A DNA stretch of 45,941 nt from an uncultured Oscillospiraceae bacterium (GCA_934486875.1 CAKSPU010000012.1:1-45941), one strand, 5' to 3'. Positions 7,728 to 15,910 are shown, numbered from the stretch's first letter. Numbers and translations: made by a program. The notes: generated by a model not told the origin, from the letters alone.

Positions 7728-8801
7728 ATGGAGATCAAGATCACAAAAACTACCTCGCCCAAGGCTAAGCCTGCTGACGAGACCAAGCTCGGCTTCGGCA
7801 AGATTTTTACCGACCATATGTTCCTTATGAACTACGATGAGGGACAGGGCTGGCACGATGCAAGAATAGTTCCCTACGGCCCTATTCCTATGGAGCCCTC
7901 CTCTATGTGCCTCCACTACGGTCAGGCTGACTTCGAGGGTCTTAAGGCTTACAGGACTGAGAGCGGCAGGATACAGCTTTTCCGCCCCGAGCAGAATATG
8001 GCAAGAATGAACGTTTCCAACGATCGTCTCTGCATTCCTCAGATTGATGAAAAGTTCGGCGTTGAGGCTATCAAGAAGCTCGTTGAGGTTGACGCTGACT
8101 GGGTTCCCCACAACTACGGAACATCTCTTTATATCCGTCCTTTCATCTTTGCGGTTGACCCTATGCTTGGTGTTCACCCTGCAAAGCACCTCCTTTTCTG
8201 CATCGTATGTTCTCCTGTCGGCGCATATTACGAGGCAGGTCTTGCTCCCGTTAAGATCTACGTTGAGCAGAACTATGTAAGAGCTGTTACAGGCGGCACA
8301 GGCTTCACTAAGGCTGCTGCTAACTACGCTATTTCCCTTAAGGCTCAGGAAGAGGCTGACAAGGCAGGCTATGAGCAGGTCCTCTGGCTCGACGGCGTTC
8401 ATCGCAAGTATATCGAGGAAGTGGGCGCTATGAATGTATTCTTCGTTATAGACGGCGAAGTTCTCACTCCCAGCCTTGACAGAAAGTCCATTCTCGGCGG
8501 TATCACAAGAAAGTCCTGCCTTGAAATTCTCAGACACAAGGGCTACAAGGTCTGCGAGCGTGATATCGAAATTGACGAGCTTATCAAGGCTTATGACGAG
8601 GGCAAGTTCGACGAGGCATTCGGCACTGGTACTGCTGCCGTTATTTCTCCTATCGGTGAGCTCAAGTACGGCGACAAGATCATGAAGCTCAACAACGGCG
8701 AGATAGGCCCTGTTTCCCATATGCTCTATGACACTCTCACAGGCATTCAGTGGGGCAAGACTGAGGACGTATTCGGCTGGACTGTTCCCGTTACCGAATA
8801 A
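7728..8801 (+). CDS. ilvE: Branched-chain amino acid aminotransferase
   Basis: 357-aa class IV PLP aminotransferase that interconverts Leu, Ile and Val with their 2-oxo acids using glutamate/2-oxoglutarate. The Schiff-base lysine is in GTGFTKAAANYA (Lys195). EVGAMNVFFV (about 224-233) and the GITRKS phosphate-binding segment near 255 match the large (type II, eukaryote-like) BCAT subgroup, as does the N-terminal LGFGKIFTDHMF. I chose ATG 7728 because AAAGGAG lies 10 nt upstream; ATG 7719 sits too close to it. It is monocistronic, with its own promoter and terminator. Confidence 0.95.
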   Translation: MEIKITKTTSPKAKPADETKLGFGKIFTDHMFLMNYDEGQGWHDARIVPYGPIPMEPSSMCLHYGQADFEGLKAYRTESGRIQLFRPEQNMARMNVSNDRLCIPQIDEKFGVEAIKKLVEVDADWVPHNYGTSLYIRPFIFAVDPMLGVHPAKHLLFCIVCSPVGAYYEAGLAPVKIYVEQNYVRAVTGGTGFTKAAANYAISLKAQEEADKAGYEQVLWLDGVHRKYIEEVGAMNVFFVIDGEVLTPSLDRKSILGGITRKSCLEILRHKGYKVCERDIEIDELIKAYDEGKFDEAFGTGTAAVISPIGELKYGDKIMKLNNGEIGPVSHMLYDTLTGIQWGKTEDVFGWTVPVTE

Positions 8802-8828
8802 TTCTGCCACAGATAAAACAGAATCCAT

Positions 8829-8872
8829 AAAGCCCGCATTTTCCGCATACACGGTCACTGCGGGCTTTTTTT
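8829..8872 (+). terminator. Terminator after the aminotransferase gene
   Basis: AAAGCCCGCA at 8829-8838 pairs with TGCGGGCTTT at 8859-8868, followed by Ts. The stem is 10 bp. Confidence 0.9.
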
Positions 8873-8895
8873 ACAAATTATAAAGGGGGATAATT

Positions 8896-9582
8896 ATGGA
8901 GCGGTACAGACTGAGCTTTGTTCAGACATTTGTTGGCGGTATATTCCTGCTTATCGGTATTGTATTAATTGCTGTGGGAGCGGTGGTGTTTGTAAACTGG
9001 TCGGATTTTGCACAAAATGCTGTGTCCGTTTATGCCGAGATAACCGACATCAGCTCCTACAGCTCAAAGATCAGGAACAAGACCGAGAACTATTACCGTG
9101 TGGATATCGAGTATGAATACGGCGGTGAGACATATGAGGGACGGCTGGATAAATATGTTTCCACGATGAAAAAGGGTGACAGGGTGGAGATATTCATTGA
9201 CCCCGATGACCCGTCATCTCAGCGCAGCAGGCAGACTGTCATTCCCATAATTTTTGCGCTGTCGGGGCTTTTCTTCGGTGCAATCGGCGGCAGTGTGCTT
9301 GCAAAGGAAATAAGATTTGGCTGTTACATAAACAGGCTCATTGCCGATGATATGTATGTTTATGCGGATTTTGCAGGTGAAGAGCCTGCAAATCTTACAG
9401 TGGACGGTGTCCGCTATGATCGGGCGGTATTTGTTTATGATGGCGGCAGCGGCAGGGAACTGCGGTTCACAGGCAAGCCCTATCACCCGGGCAAATGCCC
9501 ATACGTTCGGGGCGACTGCAAAAAGGTGTATGTGGATATTGAAAACGCACCTGAGAAATTTTACGTTTCGAGGAATAAATGA
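8896..9582 (+). CDS. DUF3592 membrane protein
   Basis: 228 aa. An N-terminal transmembrane helix (about 10-35) is followed by an extracytoplasmic beta domain with YYRVDIEYEYGGETYEG and a V(E)IFIDPDDPS motif near 98-108, both typical of DUF3592. A second helix lies at about 113-135 and a cytoplasmic C-terminal domain follows. AAAGGGGG precedes the ATG. The stop overlaps the next start (ATGA), so the two are probably translationally coupled. Function is unknown for the family. Confidence 0.8.
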   Translation: MERYRLSFVQTFVGGIFLLIGIVLIAVGAVVFVNWSDFAQNAVSVYAEITDISSYSSKIRNKTENYYRVDIEYEYGGETYEGRLDKYVSTMKKGDRVEIFIDPDDPSSQRSRQTVIPIIFALSGLFFGAIGGSVLAKEIRFGCYINRLIADDMYVYADFAGEEPANLTVDGVRYDRAVFVYDGGSGRELRFTGKPYHPGKCPYVRGDCKKVYVDIENAPEKFYVSRNK

Positions 9583-9944
9583 TGCAGACGGTTGATGAAG
9601 CACTGGAGAAGCTGAAAAGATCGGCGTTCAGGGCAAGATTTCACCTTTCTCCGAAGGATATAAGCTATATTGACGAAAAGGGTATGGAGACGATAGGGCG
9701 GCACTGTGCCGATTTTGTGGCGAGCCGCCTTGCCCCTGCGGTGATACCCAATGACGGGAAGCAGACACCGATGAGGGGACACCCTGTTTTCATCGCCCAG
9801 CACGCCTGCGCCTGCTGCTGCCGTGGCTGCCTTGAAAAGTGGTACCGTGTGCCAAAGGGACGGGCGCTTTCCGCAAACGAACAGGAACGTATCGTGCGGC
9901 TGCTTATGGCGTGGACAGAGCGGGAATACAATAGCAAAAAATAA
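9579..9944 (+). CDS. DUF4186 family protein
   Basis: 121 aa. Nearly the whole length matches the DUF4186 pattern: ARFHLSPKDISYIDEKGMETI, then NDGKQTPMRGHPVFIAQHA, then a Cys-rich CACCCRGCLEKW segment and a helical end. The clustered Cys and His suggest metal binding. The role of the family is not known. The start overlaps the DUF3592 stop; ATG 9582 is an equally possible start three bases later. Confidence 0.85.
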   Translation: MMQTVDEALEKLKRSAFRARFHLSPKDISYIDEKGMETIGRHCADFVASRLAPAVIPNDGKQTPMRGHPVFIAQHACACCCRGCLEKWYRVPKGRALSANEQERIVRLLMAWTEREYNSKK

Positions 9945-9968
9945 GCCTCGGGAAGCGGTTGCCCTGAT

Positions 9969-10004
9969 AAAAAAGCGCCGCATTTTGATGAAAATGCGGC
10001 GCTT
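9969..10004 (-). terminator. Terminator of the rhomboid gene
   Basis: A perfect 14-bp stem (AAGCGCCGCATTTT with its complement, GATG loop). On the minus strand a run of Ts follows, so it ends the rhomboid gene and is shared with the convergent DUF4186 gene. Confidence 0.85.
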
Positions 10005-10053
10005 GGGTGATATTGATATGCTTCCGATGAAAAAAGATACGGTTAATGATCGT

Positions 10054-10629
10054 TTATTGAGCCGTCTTTGTTTTTCCGATAGCCCAGCCGAAAACACAGC
10101 CGCAGCTGCCGCCGATGATATGCGCCATCTGAGAGATATTGTCATCGGCAAATATGCCGTTTATTATCTCGGTGCCAAGATAGAACACGGCAACAAAAAT
10201 AAGGGTCAGGGGTATTTCTCCGCTTTTGCTGTTTGCAAAGGAGCTGAGAAGTATCATCATAAAGGCTGCGCCGCTTGCTCCGAGAAGGGCAATGTGGGGG
10301 AAGAATATTACGTTTATAAGCCCTGTGATAAATGCGGTGAAGGCTATCATTATGAGCAGCCGTTTGCCGCCGTATTTTTCTTCAAGCATAGGTCCCACAA
10401 GCAGTATGACTGTGAAATTTCCCATAAAATGGCTCATATCTGCGTGACCCAGAACGTGGGTGAAAAGGCGTATGTAGAAAAGCGGGTCAGCGAGGGAACT
10501 GCGGTAGACCGAGAAGAGGAGGGCTGTTGATGCTCCGCCTGTGAGCATTCCCACAATGGTCGCCGCAAAAGACAGCAGGGTGAACGTGAGGATAACAGGA
10601 GAGTTGTAGGTTATTTTCGGCAGCTTCAT
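10054..10629 (-). CDS. Rhomboid family intramembrane serine protease
   Basis: 191 aa with six predicted membrane helices. The catalytic serine is in GASGAA (Ser119), the catalytic histidine in QMAHIIGG (His170), and the HxxxN oxyanion motif is H67-N71 in HADMSHFMGN. These match the minimal six-helix bacterial rhomboid. It cleaves membrane-protein substrates within the bilayer; substrates cannot be read from context. It stands alone, convergent with the DUF4186 gene. Confidence 0.9.
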   Translation of the reverse strand: MKLPKITYNSPVILTFTLLSFAATIVGMLTGGASTALLFSVYRSSLADPLFYIRLFTHVLGHADMSHFMGNFTVILLVGPMLEEKYGGKRLLIMIAFTAFITGLINVIFFPHIALLGASGAAFMMILLSSFANSKSGEIPLTLIFVAVFYLGTEIINGIFADDNISQMAHIIGGSCGCVFGWAIGKTKTAQ

Positions 10630-10690
10630 TTTATCTGTCCTTTCGTTTTTTAGGGATATGTTGCAGCAACGGTTGATAATTAAGTTTTTT

Positions 10691-10853
10691 AGAACCTGTC
10701 TTCATAAGAAATGTGTGCGGATTTTCGAGCATAATTTTGTTGCAGACAAGGCAAAAATCCGCAGGCGGGCTGTCGCCCGGCAAGGATTTTTAACGCAGTC
10801 TGCGGCAAAATTTGCCGAAAAGACGTGCGCATATGCTTGTGAAGACGGGTTCT
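10691..10853. mobile_element. MITE-like element B (163 bp)
   Basis: Terminal inverted repeats AGAACCTGTCTTCATAAG (10691-10708) and CTTGTGAAGACGGGTTCT (10836-10853) match at 16 of 18 positions. The interior is non-coding and contains the GC-rich hairpin GCAGGCGGGC / GCCCGGCAAGGA at 10761-10786. That hairpin is closely similar (inverted) to the core of element A copy 1. It lies between divergently oriented transcription borders, downstream of rpmA. The rest of the 10630-10976 gap holds only the rpmA terminator. Confidence 0.72.
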
Positions 10854-10923
10854 TACATTGAATGTTTAAGCTTACCTGCAAAACGGGATTTGGCGGCGCT
10901 GATTTATACAGCGGTTTTTTACG

Positions 10924-10965
10924 AAAAAAAGCCGCTTTTACTTTTCGGTAAAAACGGCTTTAAGC
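10924..10965 (-). terminator. Terminator of rplU-prp-rpmA
   Basis: On the minus strand AAAGCCGTTTTTACC pairs with the GTAAAAGCGGCTTT arm and is followed by seven Ts. Confidence 0.8.
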
Positions 10966-10976
10966 TTTTTGCGAAA

Positions 10977-11258
10977 TTATTCAGCAGCGTAAACGCTGAC
11001 CTTCTTGCGATCCTTGCCAACACGCTCGAACTTAACAGTTCCGTCGATAACAGCAAAAATTGTGTCATCAGAACCGATTCCAACGCCTGCGCCGGGATGA
11101 ATGTGTGTACCTCTCTGACGAACGATGATGTTGCCGGAAGTTACAAACTGTCCGTCAGCTCTCTTAACGCCAAGTCTCTTGGACTCGGAGTCACGTCCGT
11201 TCTTAGTGGAACCCATACCTTTTTTATGAGCAAAAAACTGCATAGAAATTCTGATCAT
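10977..11258 (-). CDS. rpmA: Ribosomal protein bL27 with cleavable N-terminal extension
   Basis: 93 aa. The N-terminus [17 protein letters not shown] carries the Firmicutes-type extension ending in the QFFA site, which the protease Prp cuts so that mature L27 starts just after it. The rest ([50 protein letters not shown]) is canonical L27 of the 50S subunit near the peptidyl-transferase centre. The prp gene is immediately upstream, as expected. Confidence 0.97.
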   Translation of the reverse strand: MIRISMQFFAHKKGMGSTKNGRDSESKRLGVKRADGQFVTSGNIIVRQRGTHIHPGAGVGIGSDDTIFAVIDGTVKFERVGKDRKKVSVYAAE

Positions 11259-11292
11259 TGCGGTATCCTCCCTTTCAATTTAATAGAGACCG

Positions 11293-11604
11293 TCATTTTG
11301 TGATGATCTGTATGCTGCGGGGAAATTCTTCGGATATAAAGCCAAGATGGGTCTTAAAAGACTCAATAAGCTTTTCGGAATATCCGCAGCCTTCGTCTTT
11401 CAGCCTGAGAGTCAGCATATTTTCCGACACCGATATGTCTGCATCGTCCCCGAAAAACTCGGTGACAGTGTTGCAGGTAAGCTCGGCGGCAGAAGAAACG
11501 GCAGCACAGGCAACATCATTGCCCGCTGTTCCATACCCTGCGTGACCCGACAGTGAAAAACCCGATAAGCGACCGTTTTCTGTGAAAAAAACAGCCTTTA
11601 TCAT
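11293..11604 (-). CDS. prp: Ribosomal-processing cysteine protease Prp
   Basis: 103 aa. The conserved [19 protein letters not shown] block contains the catalytic His21 and Cys33 found in Prp (YsxB). This essential Firmicutes protease removes the N-terminal extension of L27. It lies between rplU and rpmA and its start overlaps the rplU stop by 4 nt (ATGA). Its substrate with an intact QFFA site is encoded directly downstream. Confidence 0.93.
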   Translation of the reverse strand: MIKAVFFTENGRLSGFSLSGHAGYGTAGNDVACAAVSSAAELTCNTVTEFFGDDADISVSENMLTLRLKDEGCGYSEKLIESFKTHLGFISEEFPRSIQIITK

Positions 11605-11924
11605 GCCTTGATAGCGTCGATTCTTACCTTAGTGTAGGGCTGTCTGTGACCCTGCTTCCTGTGGGAAGAGCCCTTCTTAGGCTTGTAGGTGAAAACGGTG
11701 ATCTTCTTGGACTTACCGTTCTTGATAACCTTAGCCTCAACTGCTGCGCCTGCTACGTAGGGTGCGCCTACGGTGAGGGAGCTGTCGTTGTTTACGGCGA
11801 TAACCTTGTCAAAGGTTACAGTTTCATCAGCGTTTACCTCGAGCTTCTCGATGAAGATCTCATCGCCCTCTTTGACCTGATACTGCTTTCCGCCTGTTTC
11901 GATAATAGCGTACATTTTCGGCAC
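11601..11924 (-). CDS. rplU: Ribosomal protein bL21
   Basis: 107 aa, canonical L21: [25 protein letters not shown] at the start and the basic [22 protein letters not shown] near the end, which binds 23S rRNA. First gene of the rplU-prp-rpmA operon. Confidence 0.97.
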   Translation of the reverse strand: MPKMYAIIETGGKQYQVKEGDEIFIEKLEVNADETVTFDKVIAVNNDSSLTVGAPYVAGAAVEAKVIKNGKSKKITVFTYKPKKGSSHRKQGHRQPYTKVRIDAIKA

Positions 11925-12010
11925 CTGCCTTTTCCTTTAAAACTCGCTGTTACAGGCGGATATTCCGAATATTCGGTACATCACTTGTCAAGCCCGTTCC
12001 AAGCGGCAGA
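11925..12010 (-). promoter_or_regulatory. rplU leader, possible L21 autoregulatory leader
   Basis: About 85 nt separate the probable transcription start from the rplU ATG. The leader contains ATATTC / GAATAT-type pairing around CCGAATATTCGG and ends with AAAGGAAAAGGCAGGTG before the start. Firmicutes often carry an L21-binding leader at this site. I infer the role from position; I did not match a consensus. Confidence 0.35.
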
Positions 12011-12014
12011 ATTA

Positions 12015-12043
12015 ATTATATCACACAAAAATCCTTTTGTCAA
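12015..12043 (-). promoter_or_regulatory. Promoter of rplU-prp-rpmA
   Basis: Perfect TTGACA (12043-12038) and TATAAT (12020-12015) with a 17-bp spacer on the minus strand, as expected for a ribosomal protein operon. Confidence 0.88.
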
Positions 12044-12242
12044 GGGGTTTTGGGTATTTTTACAGCCTTTTTTTCAAAAATTATTGCGGCTGAAACGATC
12101 GCTGATTTTTTATCTGAATTTGATTATAGCACATTCAGGTAAAAAAAAGCAACGGCGACTTTTGATACATATGTGCCGAAATTTGTTGAAATACAACAAA
12201 TGTTTCTCTGAATTTTCGGAACATTTTTTCTGTTAATTACCA

Positions 12243-12271
12243 TTGCAAAATATATGTTTCGGGTGTATAAT
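12243..12271 (+). promoter_or_regulatory. Promoter with possible LexA site, polymerase-yolD operon
   Basis: TTGCAA (12243-12248), 17 bp, TATAAT (12266-12271). The spacer contains AAAATATATGTTTC (12247-12260), whose right half fits the Gram-positive LexA consensus CGAACRNRYGTTYC while the left half is degenerate. SOS control is plausible but not shown. Confidence 0.5.
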
Positions 12272-12329
12272 AAAGATACAGAACATATAATCTGTTTGGA
12301 AAGAATGTTTCGGAAAGGGCTGACCGCAG

Positions 12330-13832
12330 ATGGCAGGACGCACATATATCGCAATCGACCTTAAATCCTTCTATGCCTCTGTGGAGTGTACTGTGCGGGG
12401 GCTTGATCCTATGGACGCAAACCTCGTTGTGGCGGACGTGAGCAGAACTGAAAAGACTATATGCCTGGCGGTGTCGCCCGCTCTGAAAAAGTACGGTATA
12501 TCGGGGCGTGCGAGGCTTTTCGAGGTTATACAGGCGGTTTATCGGATAAATTACGAAAGGCGCTGTAAGGCCCCCGACAGGACATTTTCGGGGAAGTCAT
12601 CATCTGCAAAGGAGCTTGAAAATGACCCGTCGCTGGAGCTGGATTTCATTGCCGCTCCCCCTCAGATGGCTCTGTATATGGACATCAGCACCCAAATTTA
12701 CAAGATATACCTCCGCTACATCGCCCCCGAGGACATTCACGTTTATTCCATTGACGAAGTTTTCATTGATGCCACAGATTACCTTGACACCTACAAAATG
12801 ACCGCCCGACAGCTTGCGGGGACTATGATAAATGATATCCTCGCCGAAACGGGCATCACCGCCACAGCGGGGATCGGCACGAATCTGTATCTCTGCAAGG
12901 CAGCTATGGACATTGTTGCGAAGCACATTCCTGCGGACGAAAACGGTGTGCGGATAGCGGAGCTTGATGAGCTTTCCTACCGCAGACTGCTGTGGGATCA
13001 CAAGCCCCTGACGGATTTCTGGCGGGTGGGTCACGGCTATGCTTCAAAGCTTGAAAAATACTGCATACGTACAATGGGTGACATTGCAATGTGCTCCGTG
13101 CGGAATGAGGAGCTTTTGTACAGACTTTTCGGAAAAAATGCGGAGCTGCTCATTGACCACGCCTGGGGATATGAGCCCTGCACCATTGCGGATATCAAGG
13201 CATACCGCCCCTCGGCAAAGAGCATTTCCTCGGGACAGGTACTGCAATGTCCTCACGATTATGAACAGACCCTGCTCATTATAAAGGAAATGGCGGATAT
13301 GCTGGCTCTTGACCTTGTGGAAAAGCGGCTGGCGGTGAAGCAGATAGGTCTGTGCATCGGCTATGATGCAGCGAATATGAACAATGACCTGATAATGCAG
13401 AGCTACAAGGGTGAGATAAAGACAGACCATTACGGCAGGAAAGTTCCCAAGGGCGCAAACAGCACTCTGAACCTTGAACGCTACACTTCATCATCACGGC
13501 TCATAACCGAAGCGGCGGCGGAGCTTTTTGACAAAATTACGGACAAGGAGCTGCTTATCCGCAGGATAACCATATCCGCAAACGGCGTTATTCCCGAGGA
13601 TATGATACCCGAGGAGCAGGCGGAGCAGCTTGATCTTTTCACCGATTATTCCGAGGTGTGCAGGCGGCGTGAGCTGGAGGATCACAGGCTTGAACGGGAA
13701 AAGAGCAAGCAGAGAGCCATACTCTCCATAAAAAACAGGTTCGGGAAAAATGCTGTTTTCAAGGGGATCGATCTGTGCGACGGGGCAACTGCTCTCGAAC
13801 GCAACGGGCAGATAGGCGGACACAGGGCATAA
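12330..13832 (+). CDS. Y-family DNA polymerase (UvrX/UmuC-like)
   Basis: 500-aa translesion polymerase. Catalytic acidic residues are in YIAIDLKSFYASVE (Asp10) and YSIDEVFID (Asp142, Glu143). TAGIGTNLYLCKAAMDIVAK matches the palm/fingers core. A sliding-clamp motif, QLDLF, is at about 433-437. The C-terminus ERNGQIGGHR is typical of the subgroup that includes phage SPbeta UvrX rather than chromosomal DinB. The next gene encodes a YolD-like protein, the usual partner of this subgroup, which is often carried by mobile elements or phages. It probably acts in the SOS response. Confidence 0.93.
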   Translation: MAGRTYIAIDLKSFYASVECTVRGLDPMDANLVVADVSRTEKTICLAVSPALKKYGISGRARLFEVIQAVYRINYERRCKAPDRTFSGKSSSAKELENDPSLELDFIAAPPQMALYMDISTQIYKIYLRYIAPEDIHVYSIDEVFIDATDYLDTYKMTARQLAGTMINDILAETGITATAGIGTNLYLCKAAMDIVAKHIPADENGVRIAELDELSYRRLLWDHKPLTDFWRVGHGYASKLEKYCIRTMGDIAMCSVRNEELLYRLFGKNAELLIDHAWGYEPCTIADIKAYRPSAKSISSGQVLQCPHDYEQTLLIIKEMADMLALDLVEKRLAVKQIGLCIGYDAANMNNDLIMQSYKGEIKTDHYGRKVPKGANSTLNLERYTSSSRLITEAAAELFDKITDKELLIRRITISANGVIPEDMIPEEQAEQLDLFTDYSEVCRRRELEDHRLEREKSKQRAILSIKNRFGKNAVFKGIDLCDGATALERNGQIGGHRA

Positions 13833-13859
13833 TCATAGAATAGAAAGGTATGACTGTAA

Positions 13860-14282
13860 ATGTATAACGATATGCACCGATATGACGATATCATTACCCG
13901 TGAAAGACCGAGAGGGAAGCGGCAGCCTATGCCCGTATCCGACCGTGCGGCACAGTTTGCTCCCTTTGCGACGCTTACGGGCTATGACGAGGCGGTGTCA
14001 GAGACCGCAAGGCTCACTGACAGCCGTATCGAGCTTTGCGAGGACAGGGCGGCGGATATAAACCACAAGCTCTGTATGCTCCGTGACAGGCTGTGGGAGC
14101 GTCCTGCGGCGGAGGTGACATATTTTGTCCCCGACGGCAGGAAGAGCGGCGGAAGCTATGTAACGCTGACGGGAAATGCAAAAAGAATTGACGAATATGC
14201 ACGGGAAGTCATATTCACCGACGGCGCAAGCATTCCCATTGACGATATATTTTCGGTAAAGCTTTTAGCCGATGAACAGTAA
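13860..14282 (+). CDS. YolD-like protein
   Basis: 140 aa. Residues about 25-45 (VSDRAAQFAPFATLTGYDEA) match the YolD-like family signature, and the C-terminal half forms a small beta domain with the segment IDDIFSV near the end. YolD proteins are commonly encoded next to UvrX-type polymerases, as here with a 27-nt gap, and are thought to act as accessory factors. A poor AGAAAGG site precedes the ATG. Confidence 0.85.
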   Translation: MYNDMHRYDDIITRERPRGKRQPMPVSDRAAQFAPFATLTGYDEAVSETARLTDSRIELCEDRAADINHKLCMLRDRLWERPAAEVTYFVPDGRKSGGSYVTLTGNAKRIDEYAREVIFTDGASIPIDDIFSVKLLADEQ

Positions 14283-14312
14283 TACAATACGTTTTTGGCA
14301 GCATAAATCCCA

Positions 14313-14341
14313 TTGACAGCCGCTGACAAAAGTGTTATCAT
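14313..14341 (+). promoter_or_regulatory. Candidate promoter upstream of the AraC gene
   Basis: TTGACA (14313-14318), 17 bp, TATCAT (14336-14341). It would drive the small membrane reading frame and the AraC-type gene. Confidence 0.5.
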
Positions 14342-14375
14342 CATATATATCAAAAAAATTCAGCGGATTACGATA

Positions 14376-14576
14376 ATGGGCTTCTGCGTTTTCGGAGTTA
14401 TATGGGTATACACCGTGTTCGCTCGTTTTATGACCATACCCTCTCTGTACCTTCTGTACAGCTTTTCACGGGCGATAACAGCGGCGGAGATAGCCTGTTT
14501 AATCAGCTACAAGAGGAACTTTGTAAACGGAGGTGAAAACTGTGATAAAAGCCATATATCCCGTTATCGGCCCTAG
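14376..14576 (+). CDS. Possible small membrane protein
   Basis: 66-aa reading frame with a hydrophobic first half (MGFCVFGVIWVYTVFARFM) and a second hydrophobic stretch containing LYLLYSFSRAITAAEIACLISYKR. The pattern of a hydrophobic helix ending in a basic SYKR tail recalls the C-terminus of multidrug MATE-type transporters, so it could be a remnant. The start lacks a clear ribosome-binding site and the end overlaps the AraC start by 35 nt. Real translation is doubtful. Confidence 0.25.
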   Translation: MGFCVFGVIWVYTVFARFMTIPSLYLLYSFSRAITAAEIACLISYKRNFVNGGENCDKSHISRYRP

Positions 14577-15351
14577 GGAAAGGCTTCCCTTTTATCTTTC
14601 GGGCATAGGCGTGTGCGACCCCGAGTACAATGTTGAGCGGAAAACGGGGCTTTCGTCCCACCAGTTCCTTTTTACCTCATCGGGGGAGGGACGGCTTTAC
14701 GTTGACGGGCAGGAATACGTGCTGAAAGCAGGCTCGGTGTTCTATCTTGCCCCCGCAAAGCCCCACAGATACTGTCCCGTGGGGGACAGCTGGGTAACAA
14801 ACTGGCTTGTTTTCAGAGGTGAATTTGCGGGGGAGCTTATGAAAAATATGGGCTTTGACGGCTTTGCAATTTCCGACGGCATTGATCTTGAAAGCTGCGG
14901 CAGGCTCTTCAAAAGGATATATGCGGCGGCTGCCGACCCTGTGAGCGGCGGTGAGAGCAGCTCTGCCCTTGTATATGAATATATCCTGCTGATGCGCAGG
15001 GTGATGCTTCTGCATACCGACAGCAGCCCTCTGAACAGGATAGCAGCCGAAGCGGTCATATACATTGACAGGAATTTTGCGGAGGATATTTCCGATGAAA
15101 AGCTTGCGTCACTGACGGGAGTGTCGGTGCAGCATTTTTGCAGGGTGTTCAGAGCCGAGATGTCGATGAGACCCCTTGAATATCTCGCTCAGAGACGGCT
15201 TTCCGAAGCAAAGTCCCTGCTTGTGAACACTGATATGAAAATAGGGGACATCGGCAGTGCGGTGGGCTATAGTGACAGAAATTATTTCAGCATTGTTTTC
15301 AGAAAATACGAGGGAGTTTCCCCTGTAAAGTACAGGCGGTCGAGGGGATAA
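14542..15351 (+). CDS. AraC family transcriptional regulator
   Basis: 269 aa. The N-terminal half is a cupin-like sensor domain (SSHQFLFTSSGEGRLYVDG ... GSVFYLAPAKPHRY). The C-terminal 100 residues hold the two AraC helix-turn-helix motifs: DEKLASLTGVSVQHFCRVFR and MKIGDIGSAVGYSDRNYFSIVFRKYEG, ending SPVKYRRS. I chose GTG 14542, eight bases after ACGGAGG; GTG 14533 overlaps that site. Regulators of this type usually respond to sugars or glycosides, but no transport or hydrolase gene is adjacent, so the ligand is unknown. Confidence 0.9.
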   Translation: MIKAIYPVIGPRERLPFYLSGIGVCDPEYNVERKTGLSSHQFLFTSSGEGRLYVDGQEYVLKAGSVFYLAPAKPHRYCPVGDSWVTNWLVFRGEFAGELMKNMGFDGFAISDGIDLESCGRLFKRIYAAAADPVSGGESSSALVYEYILLMRRVMLLHTDSSPLNRIAAEAVIYIDRNFAEDISDEKLASLTGVSVQHFCRVFRAEMSMRPLEYLAQRRLSEAKSLLVNTDMKIGDIGSAVGYSDRNYFSIVFRKYEGVSPVKYRRSRG

Positions 15352-15388
15352 AAAAGAGCAGTCCCGTGAAAATTTTTCACGGGACTGC
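15350..15388 (-). terminator. Terminator of the flavin reductase gene
   Basis: GCAGTCCCGTGAAAA and its complement form a perfect 15-bp stem with a 2-nt gap. On the minus strand it is followed by TCTTTTTTAT. It lies between convergent genes and can serve the AraC gene as a roadblock too. Confidence 0.8.
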
Positions 15389-15409
15389 ACCTGTAGTAAA
15401 AAAACTATC

Positions 15410-15910
15410 TTATTCCTTGACCAGCACCTTAACTATCTCGCCGATAAAAGCCTTGTGGATATCCTTGTCGGGATACCAGCGGTAATTGTCCTCGGAAAGA
15501 TTTTCAAGAGCCATATCCTGAGAAAATATCCTGCGGCAGACAAATATCATCTCTGCCTGTTCAAAAGCGGTCGTGCCGTCAACATAATAGGGTGTAAGAC
15601 CCGATTCGTCAGCCTTGTCGCAGTCTCTGCCCGAATGCGTTCCGCAGAATTTCAGAGCCTCTCTCTGTGACTCGGGATAGAAGCTTACAGTGAAAAATTC
15701 GCTCTTTTCCACAAATTCAAGGGTGTAGCGGCTGTGGCGGATAACGGTCTCGATAACGTTCTTGCCCCACATAACGCCCATAAAGCCCCAGGAAGCGGTC
15801 ATAGTGTTGTAGCCCTTTTCATCGCCTGCGGTAATGAGCATCCACTGCTTGCCTATTTTGTCAAAGGGGTTGAAGGAAAGCTCGGAAACGCTTATTTCTT
15901 TGAATGACAT
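15410..15910 (-). CDS. Flavin reductase family protein
   Basis: 166 aa from ATG 15910, chosen because GGAGG lies just upstream; a farther ATG at 15925 overlaps that site. The FMN-binding split-barrel pattern is visible: an early MLITAGD segment, then YNTMTASWGFMGVMWGK with the TxS motif that contacts FMN phosphate, then IRHSRYTLEF. Such proteins reduce or bind FMN. There is no partner monooxygenase nearby. Confidence 0.8.
   Translation of the reverse strand: MSFKEISVSELSFNPFDKIGKQWMLITAGDEKGYNTMTASWGFMGVMWGKNVIETVIRHSRYTLEFVEKSEFFTVSFYPESQREALKFCGTHSGRDCDKADESGLTPYYVDGTTAFEQAEMIFVCRRIFSQDMALENLSEDNYRWYPDKDIHKAFIGEIVKVLVKE

Noticed and set aside
7704..8858. 384-codon frame antisense to the aminotransferase gene
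   Set aside because: The sense strand encodes a full-length class IV aminotransferase; the antisense frame runs through its terminator.
9823..10530. 235-codon plus-strand frame opposite the rhomboid gene
   Set aside because: It crosses the terminator hairpin at 9969-10004, and the opposite strand encodes rhomboid catalytic motifs.
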